From: Roridomyces roridus
Lineage: Eukaryota > Basidiomycota > Agaricomycetes > Agaricales > Mycenaceae
Direction: 5' to 3'
DNA length: 64,000 nucleotides
Assembly (NCBI GenBank): GCA_029378245.1
Contig: JARKIF010000067.1
Coordinates: 1-64,000, forward strand
Shown: piece after piece, positions 21,857-33,822 of the stretch
Position numbering within the stretch: position 1 is the first letter of the stretch
Layout: every line of letters starts with the position of its first letter
Program-made: the position numbers and the translations under genes
The notes under the pieces: model-generated
Database searches by the model: none
Told to the model about the DNA's origin: nothing
What the model saw: the letters and a program-made list of their open reading frames with translations, nothing else

Positions 21857-22241
21857 TCAAATCTCCCTTTCTCGCCTTGCACCATTTGCCTCCGTCTGGA
21901 TCTGTAGCTCGGTGAATCCTCCTCCCACTATATCTTGGAGAACAAGTCGAACGGCTTGGTGCTCGCGGTCGTGTCCGATGGTACTGGGACAACAAAGCTC
22001 CCCAACGAGTATGTGCTCCGTCCTCGAACAGAAGGGTTGTTTGAATGGTATGCTGGTATGCGGGATGTAGGAATCTCGGAAGTTGCATGGGATGCAGTCG
22101 TTCTGCGCGGAACATGTCAGCGGGAGGAAGGTGATATTCGACAGTTAGATGTCGACGTACCTGCGAACCAGTGTCTATGGTCGCCGCAGCGGTGAATATG
22201 GACGCCGCCATAGTGAAAATGACGACCAGCGAGAGGAACAT
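21857..22241 (-). CDS. Secreted Cys-domain protein without repeat tail (108 aa)
   Basis: Two exons on the minus strand: 22241-22161 and 22102-21857. Exon 1 encodes a signal peptide (MFLSLVVIFTMAASIFTAA) ending TIDTGSQ. Exon 2 starts NDCIPCNFRDSYIP, then KQPFCSR and ILVGELCC, spacing C-x2-C-x18-C-x11-CC. This is the same domain, with the intron at the same place, as in the Gly-rich and His-rich paralogs, but two residues longer in the first loop. Instead of Gly repeats it has about 40 ordinary residues (HDREHQAVRLVLQD...). It is therefore a good guide to the core domain. It lies 575 bases downstream of F-box paralog 2 on the same strand. Function unknown. Confidence 0.7.
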
Positions 22242-22815
22242 CGTAGGAGTGTGTCTAGGCTGGTGGTGGGGGTTTGTGGCAAGAGCAGCCAGTGGCGAAC
22301 GATCGGAGTTTACCATAGGAGAGTTGGAGACAGGGGCCGGCATCTCATCCCCATACAGCAAAAATGCTTCCATATCAAGCAAGTCCGATCATTTCTCGAG
22401 GTTTGCCTAAGCCCGAAGCAAGCTATGTCCTATCCTAACGACGATGGTCACATACACATGTATGTTTTAAATGCCATTGAACGCGGATTTGTTGTGCGCT
22501 TGTGCTGTATACTACTACATACTTGTATCGTCAGTAGTACTACAGGCTGGTCCCGAGACTACGCTTGTGCAATGTTCCGAGTCCGAAAAGTCGAGCCCGA
22601 GCCATTGTGTACGGAATTCCGTCCCAGCTATCAGTAGTCCACAGCAGTGTTGTGCTCGGTGGAAATCTGAGACCTATTCCAGTTGCGACAGTCTCCATCG
22701 AATTCAATCGGCGTGGGTAGGGCACATACATCATCTTCATTTACCTCAATGCACATCCCATCACCCCCCGAATACTAGTAACCTCTAAGTACATGCACAA
22801 CCTCGGGCCTCATCC

Positions 22816-25233
22816 TTAGCCACTCAGTTCCAGTTCCTGTTGACTTTCCGGAGCAAACAGACATCTCTGACGCCACTGACGTCCAAGACGATCAAGAAGA
22901 TGAATGTTTTGAGCGCGGAATTTTTCAGCCAACTTCACCCACGTGGATTCCGCCGACAAGGGACTGTAAAGCCACGAGGTTCATTAGTGGATGGTATGTC
23001 AGAGACTGCACGCATATACTCACCTCAGTGGTGGATACCAATCGAAATAAAGATGGCGGATTTCTCGCAGAGCGGGAAACGGTCTTGGGTCGAATTCAGC
23101 GAGAAACACTTCGAACAGTTCAAGCAGTTCAGATTTCTCTGCGTATTGCTTTGCGTCGAAGCTGCAGGCACAGGTGGGTACTTGTTACAAGAAACGAGCG
23201 AGAACGCACCCTTTCGGATCAATCACGATGATCTCGAGGGAAGAGTGCGTATGGCACCGCTTGAGAACTCCTTCAAAGACGCTCTATGGAAGCGAAATAA
23301 GCAAAAGATCTAAGAGGAATGTCGGCGCACCTGTTCATCTTTCGAGGCAATACATATGTTCAGAACTTTCACGTGGGGACAGAAATTGAACATGTCGAGA
23401 TTGAATGCCGGGGCTCCCACGTACAACTCCGATAGCTTCGCGCCGTGCATTTCGAAGAAGATTTGGGCATCCACTTTTGTTGTGTAGAGAATCATACTCT
23501 TGAGCGACGAGAGCCTAGCACACAAATCCCGTGTGAGATAGAGAACGTTCAAATCACACCGGGACATACTGCAGACGCGACAAAAGGATAAAGAATGAGG
23601 GATGAGCCCGCGTGACAATCAAATCTTTGAGCTTATTGAACGTATCGCTTGCAGCGAAGGTAGCCGTGGTGTGAAACTCCGTGTCAGATTTCCAGGTGAA
23701 GCCTTGCAATCTCGACAGTCGATGGAAGACAATGGGGTCCGCCTTGTCAGGGCATTGAGTAATCGTGATACCATGAAGCAAAACGAGATGGGAGCCATAT
23801 CGAATGCTCAACGCCTCGAACATATGCCAAGGGAGATTGAGGCCGTCTTCGGAAGAGAGCTCCTTGAGTCGAGGAACTAGAGACAAGATGATTTGAAGGT
23901 CATTGATGGTGTGCTCGTCCTGGCTGCCGATGTAGAGACTACAGATGTGGGCACCAAGAGAAGGTTCACGTAGGAGCCGCCCAGTGAAGAGTCGCATCGA
24001 CTCGCAAGTGCCAATGAAGATATCGTCATAAAAGTGAGGAGTCCCGAGCCGCTGCAATATGTAAGCCACTGGGATCGGTAGGAAGGATAAAATGAAACTA
24101 GCCATGAATTGTTTGGATACCCGGAGAGGATCCCAACGCTGTGGTATCCTATCTTCCTCGTCATCAGAATCGTAGTCGGACTCGTCACCATCGCCATGGA
24201 ACTCGTCGTCGTCCTCACGGAAAACATAGTAAAGAACACGATCCCAAATGACGTCGGCAACTGCTGGGTTGGCAGCGAGCGGAGGAGGATACACGAACGC
24301 GTTTTTCGGACCAAAGAGACTGAGCAACAGATGTCAGAGAGCAACATTCAACAGAAGACAGGCCATACTTTGGATCAATAAGTTCTTGGAGTCTGGCATT
24401 TCGCCGCACCGCCTCGAAGAATACAGGTTTCAGAACCTTACGAGACCGCGTTTTCGCTCGAATCTCTTGCAGAGATGCATTTTGCGCGACCCTTGAGATA
24501 TACTCAGGCATGATCCCATCCCGAAACAAATCTCGCGCATTATATGAGAGGACCAGGGTCCGGAGATTCGGCGCTACTTTGAGGGGCGAAGAGAACGTCT
24601 CGTTGTGGCCGGCTTCGTCGTCCGGCCAATCGTGTGGCATCTCAAAGGTAGCCTGTAGCAGACGAAGTTTCAACAAGCCGGAAAGATCAGCGAGTCAAAG
24701 AACGCGCCAAATTGTTCCACTTGGGAATGTATTCGACCAGCACGCCGACAAGAGTGTCGACCGGTTCGGGCGTGATCGCCTCGAATGGGTCGTACGATAC
24801 TATGACACGAACGGGGTCGATCAAGGGGAGTCCACGGCACAAGCTACATGCGTCGTCCCCCTCGTCGAATTCGAGAGGGATGAAAATGTCGGTGAGCTTG
24901 GTGGTTGTTCGCAAGATCTGGTGCAAGGAGCTGCCGTATCCACTTTGAAGGCGGAGCTTCCTGAATCCTGATGAGCTGACCCAGGTCTGGATTACATCGC
25001 AGCGCGACGGAAAGAGCCTGAGCCTGGCCTTTGCTTCGAAGGATCACAGTATGGTATAGTAGAGGGGTGGCCACGCGTAGCCACGCTTTGCAGACGAGGA
25101 GGATCGCAGAACTGGATTCGAGGCATGGGACCGACGGGGAGCGGGGCAAGCCGACAGAGAATGTTTCGTCCGATACGGAGAGGGCTGGTGAAAGGATTTC
25201 GTGGATCATCTCGTCTGGGATGGTCCGTCCCAT
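22816..25233 (-). pseudogene. F-box protein paralog 2, broken by a 7-base insertion
   Basis: Runs on the minus strand from ATG at 25233 (MGRTIPDEMIHEILSPAL) to a stop at 22816, with the same exon plan as paralog 1. In the first exon near 24965 the plus strand reads CTTCCTGAATCCTGATGAG where paralogs 3 and 5 have CTTCCTGATGAG. The 7 extra bases shift the frame after GQLIR. Downstream the correct frame resumes and matches the paralogs through LLQATFEMPHDW, SLFGPKNAFVYPPPL, the acidic region (GDGDESDYDSDDEED) and the final exon. The donor of the first intron is GCGCGT rather than GTGCGT. Most likely a recent pseudogene. Confidence 0.75.
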
Positions 25234-25939
25234 GGTGGCGAGAACTTGAGAGCCGTGAATGATCGGACCTTCGAATTGATCCGTCGCCACACTGTTTTCT
25301 TCCCGCCGTCACGCTCCTCATGCACATGCATCGTCCAACCTCAGTCTGTTTCTACAGCTTCAGCTTGGCGTCGTTCACTGTAGTTTAATCTTCAACTTTG
25401 CCGCCCATCGACTCCGAATCTGCCGACCCAGTCTTCTCTCCTGAGTCCTCAGCTCCACCACTGCGGCAGTTGCCAGCAATGGCTCAGCATGCTCACTGGC
25501 GATTTCTTCCTCATCGATTCAGTACCCTGGTCCGCATCCTTCAAGGCTACTCAGGCGTGGCTGAATGCGCGGTCGAAGCGACGCAAACTTTGCTGACTGG
25601 AATCGACTAGAGCTCCACCCCACTCTTCTGGGACTGATTCAATAAGCCCAGCTCAGTCTGCGCTATAAGTCGCGACTGGTCAGTCAAGCTAAACACACTA
25701 TCGACTTGGTCCCCGACTGAACTCAAGGAGGACTCGTCAGCGAGTTCAAAAGCACCGGTACTTGATGATGCTCAACAGTTGCACTTGAGGAACTTGGGTC
25801 TCAATCTCTGTTACAACGCGTTGCATTTATTCACTCAGATACAAGTACAGGACAATTATTACACGACAAGGATAAAGGATTAGTACAAGTTATTCCAGCC
25901 TGGCGGTCGGGGTCTGCAGATAGCTTTCTGGTGGATTGT

Positions 25940-26907
25940 TTACCAGTCGTAGCCGTCGAGGCCACCGAAGCCACCGAAGCCACCGAAGCCGCCGCCGAAG
26001 CCGCCGAAGCCGCCATCGAAGCCACCGAAGCCGCCGTCAAATCCTCCGAAGCCCCCGTCAAAGCCACCGAAGCCACCACGGCCGAATCCTCCGAATCCAC
26101 CACCGATGAAGTGATTGTCCTTCTCGCTGTCTCCGCTTGCATCTTGGCTGTCATCCGGACTGGGAGCCTCGGCACTGCGAATTCCGAGGTGGCCGTGCGT
26201 GCCATATCTGCCGTGCCTGCCATATCTGCCGTGCCTGCCATATCTGCCGTGCCTGCCATATCTGCCGTGCCTGCCATATCTGCCGTGCCGGCCGCGCCGG
26301 CCGTAACCTCCAAAGCCACCGCGCCCGCCAAATCCACCGTAACCGCCACGGCCACCGAACCCACCAAATCCACCGTAGCCAAACCCGCCACGACCGCCGA
26401 ACCCTCCAAATCCACCACGGCCGAAGTCGCCATATCCACCGATGAAGTGGTTGTCGCTTCCCTGCTGGTTGTCACCGCTTCCAGCCTTGCTAGCATCCAG
26501 ACTGGGGGCAGGCTCAGGCTCAGCACTACGAATCCCAATACCGCCGGTTTCCTCGAGGATGCAGCAGAGCTCCCCAACAAGGGTGCGGCGACTGGGGCAG
26601 AAGGGCTCTCTGAATCGGCGGCCCCGGAGGAATGAGTTGCGGAACTCGCAGGGACTGCAGTCCTGGGTTGAAGACAGTGAGTTTTTGTGAGTGCACTCAA
26701 AGTTCAAACACTAACCCTTCCGCGACCACCACCGAATCCTCCGCCGAAGCCACCGAACCCGCCGCGGAAGTCTTCGGCGGGGGAGGAGTCGGTCGTCGAG
26801 GTATCCGCTGCAGGGGTGGCTGCATCCTTAGCCTCCGTGGCGAGGACCCCGGAGGAGAGGGAGAAGAAGGTGATGAGCGTGGCGACGATGGTAGGTGTGA
26901 TGCGCAT
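25940..26907 (-). CDS. Secreted Cys-domain Gly-rich protein 2 (304 aa)
   Basis: Two exons on the minus strand: 26907-26716 and 26662-25940. Signal peptide [23 protein letters not shown], then the [11 protein letters not shown] linker. Exon 2 opens with the five-cysteine domain ([11 protein letters not shown]...REPFC...VGELCC), then two Gly-rich halves separated by a [19 protein letters not shown] spacer, ending GLDGYDW. It differs from its paralogs by an expanded GRYGRH hexapeptide array encoded by five 18-base units (26201-26290). A TATAAAA motif (reverse, near 26979) lies about 70 bases upstream. It sits 0.7 kb upstream of F-box paralog 2 on the same strand. Probably cell-wall or extracellular; role unknown. 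Confidence 0.75.
26201..26290. repeat. 18-base tandem repeat, five units, inside Gly-rich gene 2
   Basis: GCCATATCTGCCGTGCCT is repeated five times in a row with essentially no divergence. It encodes GRYGRH on the minus strand. Paralogs at 14796 and 51759 have a single unit here, so the array expanded recently in this copy. Confidence 0.85.
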
Positions 26908-28079
26908 GGTTGAACTGCAGGTGTTGGACTGGAGAGAAGAGCTGGATTTGCTGAAGAATTGCAGACCCCCAGCCGGGTTTTTATATCAGCGAGAGCAATT
27001 TCAGGCTAGATGATGAGCACGGTGGTTTTGTCCATCTAAGGTCAATCTCCCTCAGAATCTCATACCTTCAGCACATTGTTCATTGTCCGTTGGTTAGAGT
27101 AAAACCTTGGCGCGCGCTCATGCACCCATTCGATCGGTTCAATTGCAATTATAATCTGAATCTTGTGCACGTCACGGCATAATTGTCGAACTCTGATCCC
27201 TAATTGAGACTCTCGGTCCATTTATCCAAGGTTCCTCATACCAGGTAGTAGTGCCCATACTTCTTCGAGATTCAAGACTTGACTTGCCACTGGAAAAATA
27301 AAATAAAGATCAACCTATCAGGAGTAGAGGTAACCAGTGTTCAACGTTGAACATGGACAAGTGTTATTGGATGGATATCACAGTGAACGAACTGGACTCA
27401 TTCCGCGTACGCACGGAGGGAGACCTGTATCAAATATCAGCTCCGGATTCATACGAAGAAGCTGTTTAAACTCGGTATGCAATGAAAACGATTAATTACA
27501 GACACAAAGATGCCGCGGCAGGCAGTGAGCTATCCTGGACTGCCGGAATTGCCTCGTCAGCGTTTCAACTCATCTCGGAGTCGGGTGCGTCGTCCTTCTC
27601 ATATGTATCAGATGTAATTCGAACCGCTGATTCGGGGACCTCGGGCAAGCCAACGTTGCGTCGAGATCATTTCAACGTAGATAGAATCTCGAAGATGCGT
27701 TCGGAATTAGTGCGGACAGACCAAACTGGTGTTCCGAGTCCTAGAGAGATGCCTCGACTTATGGTGGCCGAAAGAAAGAAAGCCGCATCGAATTGTTGGG
27801 ATGCCATAGGTTTATGTACATAGAGATGGTTCAACTTTGAGATGTTGTACTTTGGTACCATTCTATACAATCGGTCGATTGCTTGGTCAGTTGGGCAATA
27901 TTTTAGGTGCAGCCGTCCGAATTCGAAAGGTCGAGCCCTGCCATAATATGCAGGGGCCCTATCAGCATCACTATAGTACTGCCAGTGGGGCCGGACGCCC
28001 CATCACCCCGTCTTTTTGCTTGCTGGGTAGATTGGGGACCCAAACACATGAATTCGACGATGTTCGACGATGTTCGACA
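26908..28079. other. Upstream block of Gly-rich gene 2
   Basis: No gene. About 27010-27660 is the shared upstream flank (compare 15810-16420, 52800-53460, 61090-61640). About 27840-28030 resembles the region downstream of F-box paralog 2 near 22500-22790. Confidence 0.55.
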
Positions 28080-28180
28080 AGAAAACGGGTGGCAACTTGT
28101 AAGCACATGCACAACTTCATTCCTACTCGAGTTCCGGTTGACCTTCCGGAACAAAATGACACCTCTGCCACTATAACTTG
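28080..28180 (-). pseudogene. Relic of an F-box gene 3' end
   Basis: On the minus strand this stretch reads TTTGTTCCGGAAGGTCAACC and continues to a GTTGTGCATGTGCTTA segment. It matches the last codons and 3' flank of F-box paralogs 2 and 3 (22790-22860 and 41390-41430). No other F-box sequence is attached. It looks like the truncated end of a sixth F-box copy. Confidence 0.5.
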
Positions 28181-28270
28181 GTTCTATCGGGTGGCGTATT
28201 TAATGCTTGGAGGTAGGATGTACCCTGAGGACAGCGGTCAGAATAAAAGACGATGAGATGCAAAATGAGC

Positions 28271-29831
28271 TCACCAAGCCTCAAACGAAAACCGCAGCCG
28301 GCCTTGCGCCACCAGATTTTGAAGTGGTCCCTCCTCCATCTCCTTGCGTTTCTCCTTTGGCGCAGACGGTAGGTGGCGGAGTACAGCCTCGAATACAGGT
28401 TTCCCGGGCGTCGGGCGGACGCGCGCAAGGATGCAATTGAAATAGATTTGTGGGGTAAACACCAATTGAGAGTCGCAGCTCAGATATTTGAGCCGCGGCA
28501 CTCTCAAGGGCTTGCCCTCTGGTGTCTGCTGACCCAAAAACAGCAGAAGACCGTGCAGGACGGTGTGATGATCCCCTTGGTCGGAGATTTCGAGCCATTG
28601 GAGGGCTTCCAAAGGTTCCAAGACGTTCCTGAGCTCAGTATCATCAATGACGACGTTGGCGATGCGGAGGACTCGGAGGGTGCGGTGGAATGATGAACGG
28701 CGGGAGAGAGATCGAAATTGGACCTCTGGCCAGGGTGGTGGGTCGTCGTCGATGAGGTCATACGGTCCGATGGTCAGGGTGTGCAGATGCGGCAAAGTCA
28801 GAGAATCCCAGAGCCGACCCCAGGCCTCCATGTGAGGTGTCCGCCAGATGGTGAAGCTGGCGAAGTAGAGTGAGAAGGAGGAGATGTGGGATGTAACTCG
28901 TGGGAGGTACCCAGTGTCTCCCACGACTCGGAGTGTAAATGCTGCGTCGGGATGGGATAGATTGGCCATGACGCGGAAGACGGCGTGCAAATCGGCCGCG
29001 TGGGGCGACGGCGTGCCGAGGTAAGTCAACGAGACCACTTGGCTCCACGGAAGATCAGGAACTGTCTGCCTCCCCCTAGCAATGATGGTGGCCCGTCGTA
29101 ATTCGCGTGCGGTTTCAAACGTGTCCCCAAGATCTCCCTGTTGGACGTTTACCAAACGGAGCTCCTGCAGACAATCCAGTTTACCCTTCAGCCCGAATAA
29201 GGTAGTCCTGATGCGGGGGTACCGTTGTGCATTGGTCAGATCGACAGAAAGGCGTCGCCAATGCTTGGAAGATTGAGCAAGCAGGTCCAATGCGTCGTGA
29301 AACCGCCGGGAGTACGAATCCAGGCTCTGTAGCTGGACTGTCAATGAGCGTGGCATTGCTCGCTTCACCGATACACGCAGCGCAGGCAACAACTGCTCGA
29401 GAAAGCGTTCGCTGCCATCCACAACGACATTGGTCCACAGTGTGGGCGTTCCCATCACAACACCGTGCCACCGAGCACAGACTCGAGAAATGCGCCAAAG
29501 CTCCGCTGCCAGGAGATTGACGGGCTGATTCGTCATGCGCTCCGAGACGTACTCGAAAATCTGGCATAGAATTTCCGGAGGCAATCGCCTCACGGGAGAC
29601 TGGAGAGCGCGATATCCGTCGATAAAGTATTGGACCTTTGCGCGAGCTGTCACCGCTTGCATTCCTGCGATGGCAGCATCATACTCCTCGAGTGGAAAAG
29701 ATGACTAGCGAAAGTACGTTGGGAGGAATATGAGAGGATCTGAGCAGTTGTCGGAGCTCCTGGAATTGGTGTGGAGTAGGAAAGGTGTCCGAGGATAGCA
29801 GAGGATTCTCGCAGGAGGAGGAAAACAACAT
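28271..29831 (-). CDS. F-box-like/LRR-like protein (about 463 aa or more)
   Basis: A single long frame on the minus strand runs from 29662 to 28271. It begins (after EYDAAIAGM) with a coiled-coil-like lead-in, then SPVRRLPPEILCQIFEYV, the F-box-like motif usual in agaricomycetes, then RVCARWHGVVMGTPTLWTNV. About 350 residues of irregular leucine-rich sequence follow. Such proteins are presumed SCF ubiquitin-ligase adaptors. Upstream, another frame from an ATG at 29831 encodes NPLLSSDTFPTP...FQELRQLL, which resembles the usual N-terminus of this family. Joining the two needs a one-base shift near 29700, or an intron that I could not place. So the gene has either a frameshift at its N-terminus or a start at 29662. 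It is unrelated in detail to the MGRAIPDE paralogs. Confidence 0.7.
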
Positions 29832-31399
29832 GGCAGTCCGGAGAGAAATCGAATTGCTTAGTCACAGCGCTCATGATCCTTCGTCCTATAGTTCGCGCCC
29901 TGCTGGCGGGCAACCGCGAGATGACGTAGTGATTTGACAAACAACGTCATTGATCTGGGCGTCGCGCTCTCGCCGCGTCTCATCCACAGCACCATTTCGC
30001 GTCGTTTCTTCGCAGATAACATGGTGTATGTATAGCTACCTATCCATGGTTTTACCCAGCCAAAATCCGAGTAGAAACACATGGCCGAAGGCTCGGCAAC
30101 TCACCATCACGTCAAAAACTGAATTGAAACGACATCTCCTGGTTGGCAGCAAGAGGCCGCAGATCAATTGATGCTCGACACTGATTGATGTCGAGTGATG
30201 GACCCCCGACTTCCAAATTGAGAGTTACCTCCGTGAGCGCCGTTAACTCCGTGCCTTGCCGACGTCTGCCCATGGTTGCCTCTGTCTACTTTTGCTCTCC
30301 ACCAGTCTAAACCCATCTCTTTTGACTTGATACTAGTCCCACCGACCTTGTCATGCCTCTCTCAGCCCTTTGTGGATTTTGGTATGCCATCACACACATC
30401 CGGAGCTATCACTAGTGTGTCACGGATCACTTGATCTGCTGCCTCTTGGTTGGCAGCCATCGGGGGCGCGTTTGTATGGGCGATATATTGTGCAAAAATT
30501 AGCAAGATTTTACAGGTTTTTTGCAGGCAACTTACATCTCACGCTCATCTTTCGGTGAGCTTGCATCCCAAATCGGTCGCATGTTGCCCATGGCTCGCAT
30601 CCCCGCCGGGGGTATCAGTATCTTCTGATTTGATCGGGATCAATCCGGCCCCTCGGCGCCGCCCCACGGAAGGATGAACATCGGATTGGACAGCGGGATT
30701 GAGACGGGATGCATCTGGCAAGCGTCCGGTATGCTATATGGTTAGTTTTGATGCCACTCGTCTCCACAGAACTGAAGATTGCTTGTGTTAGTTCAAATTT
30801 TTATCTGTACCCCATTATGAAGGTCATACGACCGGGACAGTTGCAGGGGAGTCGGAAACACAGTCTACAGTATGTGGAATACCATTCTGTGTGTGTTTGA
30901 ACCTTGAGAGTATGCCCCGGGGCATTTTAGTGCTCAGAGATGAGTGAAATCATCATAAATGATCGCCAATTTCCATTTGTGGAATTCGGCAAGGAAGGAT
31001 CATCAATTTTCAAATCACTCCCATCAAACCTCAGAAATTTCTCTACCACCAACTCCATTTCTGCATCCAATTGAACATGAAAGCATCCCATACTGGGTTG
31101 CGAGCTTGCTCACCACACATGTAACCCACGCTCAAGGTTGTAAGCTTTTCGACACCCAACATGTCAGTTGCAACTGAAAACCCTGCGACCAAATGAGATG
31201 TACCTGCCATGAATTTTTGCACAGTATATGTGCCATACGTTTGCAATCAGACCTTCACTGGTTACTTACTTGTAACGTCAACCAGTCGAAGGTCTGGCTA
31301 CGTGAGACTACCTTCGTCCCGACTCCCGACTCCCGACACCTGATTTCATCCCGCTCGGAGTCGCTGTCCCTGACGACCCAGCTGTAAGGATAATCCACA
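29832..31399. other. Intergenic, no gene recognised
   Basis: Contains copy 2 of the dispersed repeat (30155-30445). Otherwise only short unrecognised open frames. Confidence 0.5.
30155..30445. repeat. Dispersed repeat, copy 2 (partner at 7171-7480)
   Basis: Same order of landmarks as at 7171-7480: GATCAATTGATGCTCGACACTG, ACCTCCGTGAGCGCCGTTAA, CCGGAGCTATCA, then GTCACGGATCACTTGATC. Noncoding as far as can be seen. Confidence 0.5.
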
Positions 31400-33822
31400 A
31401 ACTCGCCGCAGCGCCCGTAGACAGCTCTTTATCTGGGACATGACGCATCGGTATCCTACCACGTCACCGTCGTTGTCGATGGGGGAGAGATGGAAAGGCT
31501 CGCGAATCTGAGGAGAGTGTCTCCACTCGACGCCTCTTCATATCACTCGGGTGCGCCCTTCACCATCTTCGAGCACCTCAGCTAATCTGGCTAGCCAGTG
31601 CCCTCGTCGTTCAGTTCCCTGCGTGCCTCGGTTCCCGAGGTCATCCTCGGCGATGGTGGCACTACTTGCCGGCGGTGGTTTCACCACTTTCTCGTGGATA
31701 TCACGAGATTCGGTCGCCATATTTGCCCCAGCACTGAATCACCGTCGTCGTTGAGCTCACGATTCTGCGGAGTGCGTCCGACCCTTTATGTAAGTGCGCC
31801 GAGACCAAAGTCGAGTGTGTTGCAGCTCATGTCGAAACAGCGGACTTTCCGTCGTTGCCTGCTTCTCTGCAGGCGAATCGACTTGGGGTGCAGGAATATA
31901 GCCGTATCTTTTCGAGCCCACCCTCGTCGTCTTCCCTTTGCTGGCGATGCTCCCCTTCACCCTGCCGTTACCACCTCACGCCCACCGTTTTCGTCCTGTG
32001 CTTGATCACGCCCTCGACCTGTATCATTCCGAATGCATCTCATCGGGTTTCTTCCATACCTCTACCTAGACATGCGCGGTGTCTCAGCACGGGAGAACAT
32101 TCGACCCTGCTCCTGGGCGTGACCCGCCTTATCTCGAGCACAATCTCTTTGAGATGCTCGGTGGGCTTCTAGGGCGGGGAGGGTAGCTGCTGGGGAGCGC
32201 ATCGGGCTCGTTCATGTAGCGCTGGTGGAGCAGGAGGAGTATCACTGCCCCGTCTATCGACTCTCAGCGGAGGTCATCGGCTACCTTGCCTCATCCTATC
32301 CTTCCCTCTCGTTGAGGGTCAAGGTATCGGGCTCTACACTGTGATATCTACGCTCGCCTTCGCCCCTTCCTCCGTTCTGCATCATTGCATGTGCCACGTC
32401 ATCTCTCCGCCGGGAGTATGATTTCACAGGCGCAGTGGATGACTATGCGTCTTTCCTCCTTTCGTGGACGCGCACACCTGCTGCTACTCACCCGAGAACG
32501 CGAAAGGCGGGCGGTACATCTACGTCATCTCGTATGGTCGACGTCTCCGTATTGCGAGCAGCCGGAGCTCCCCAGACGCTGGTCCTGAGCCAGCCCGCGA
32601 CTGGGCTGCCGGCGTCCACCTCCCGGGCTTGCTCTGGGCACGCCAGTCTGCCGGCATTCTTGTCCTCACAGGGAAGCATCGGTAGCCTCTCCTCCGGGTC
32701 CTCCCTCCACCTCCATTCTTGCCCCCTTTCACATTGGTGAATTATTCGCGTCCATGCACATCTGTATTAACATGCAATCAGCGCTTTTCCTATTGCTTCT
32801 ACCCCTCCGGTCCTCACACAAGTCGATCCAGCACGACATACATCCCTGCATTGCACGGCCGCTCCCGTATGGCGACTGTGGCTCCCCATCGGGACTATCC
32901 TCCGAGAGAGAGAATGCACCTGCGTGTTTCGGGCCGACTTCTCGACGGGTTAGACCTTTCAGGTTCTGCGCGCTAGCGCCTCCCCTTTCCCGGTAGCCCA
33001 CCCTGCATCTTCCGCGTTTACCGGCCTCCATCGACGCCTCCTCCCAGCTCCTCCTATCCTTCATACCACCGGCAGACTTCTCCTGCAATCGAGGCCTGGC
33101 TCCAATTCGCCGACGGGCTACTCCCCGCTGCTCTCGCATCGCTAGCTCCTTTGTCGAGCGTCCCTTCCAACGCATCACCGTCGCGTCCGTACTCGGCACT
33201 TCTCTACCCCAGGCGGAAGGGTGTGTGTACTCGCCGCTCATGCTTGGAGCCCGGCGAGTCTTCCTGGTGTCAAAGATGATCCCCAGCTCATCTCTCGAAG
33301 GCACGCCTGGCTACACCACGCTAGCGCTGTCGTCGAGCGCACCATCAAGGGCATCTCCTTCGTAGTTGTCGGCACTGCTCAGCCCTTGCCCAAGGGTGTG
33401 TGATGGACGGAGGTGTGGGTAGGCATTCTGCTTCGAGTATTTGCAGCTCGATGGGATGGGGACATTGCGCGGGCTGTTTCAGGGAGCTTGTACCGGGCTT
33501 GATGACATGCGGCATGCGCGTTCTTCACGGTAGAGGGAGGATCGTCATTAGTCTTGCCCCCGACCGTCCGTCGATCTTGCCCTGGGTCACGGTGTACAAC
33601 TACAAGGGAAGGCGGCGCACATTCTTCCACACCTGGTTTCGGGAGGAGCAGGTGCTGTTTATTACATTCCGTGGAGTAGATAGTGGGTGGTATAAATAAT
33701 TATAAGTACATGCATATACAGGGGAGTACATACAGAACGGAGAGCGACGATCATAGCATGTGTGTATGTAGTTGGGAAATGTATACATTGGATGGGGGTG
33801 TAGCGCACGTCTAGCGCCGGCT
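31400..33822. other. Unresolved stretch with coding-like open frames
   Basis: Many overlapping open frames on both strands, up to 191 codons (minus, 33304-32729), in GC-rich sequence. On the plus strand, segments such as VALVEQEEYHCPVYRLSAEV (about 32218) and PSILPWVTVYNYKGRRRTFFH (about 33572-33633) look protein-like, but I could not build one consistent gene model. It may hold one multi-exon gene of unknown family, or a decayed gene. Confidence 0.3.

Noticed and set aside
22840..23313. Plus-strand ORF beginning MNVLSAEFFSQLHPRG (similar frames at 41476, 48855, 53728 and 13812 minus)
   Set aside because: These recurrent frames are antisense to the last exon of each F-box paralog; their conservation follows from the F-box sequence.
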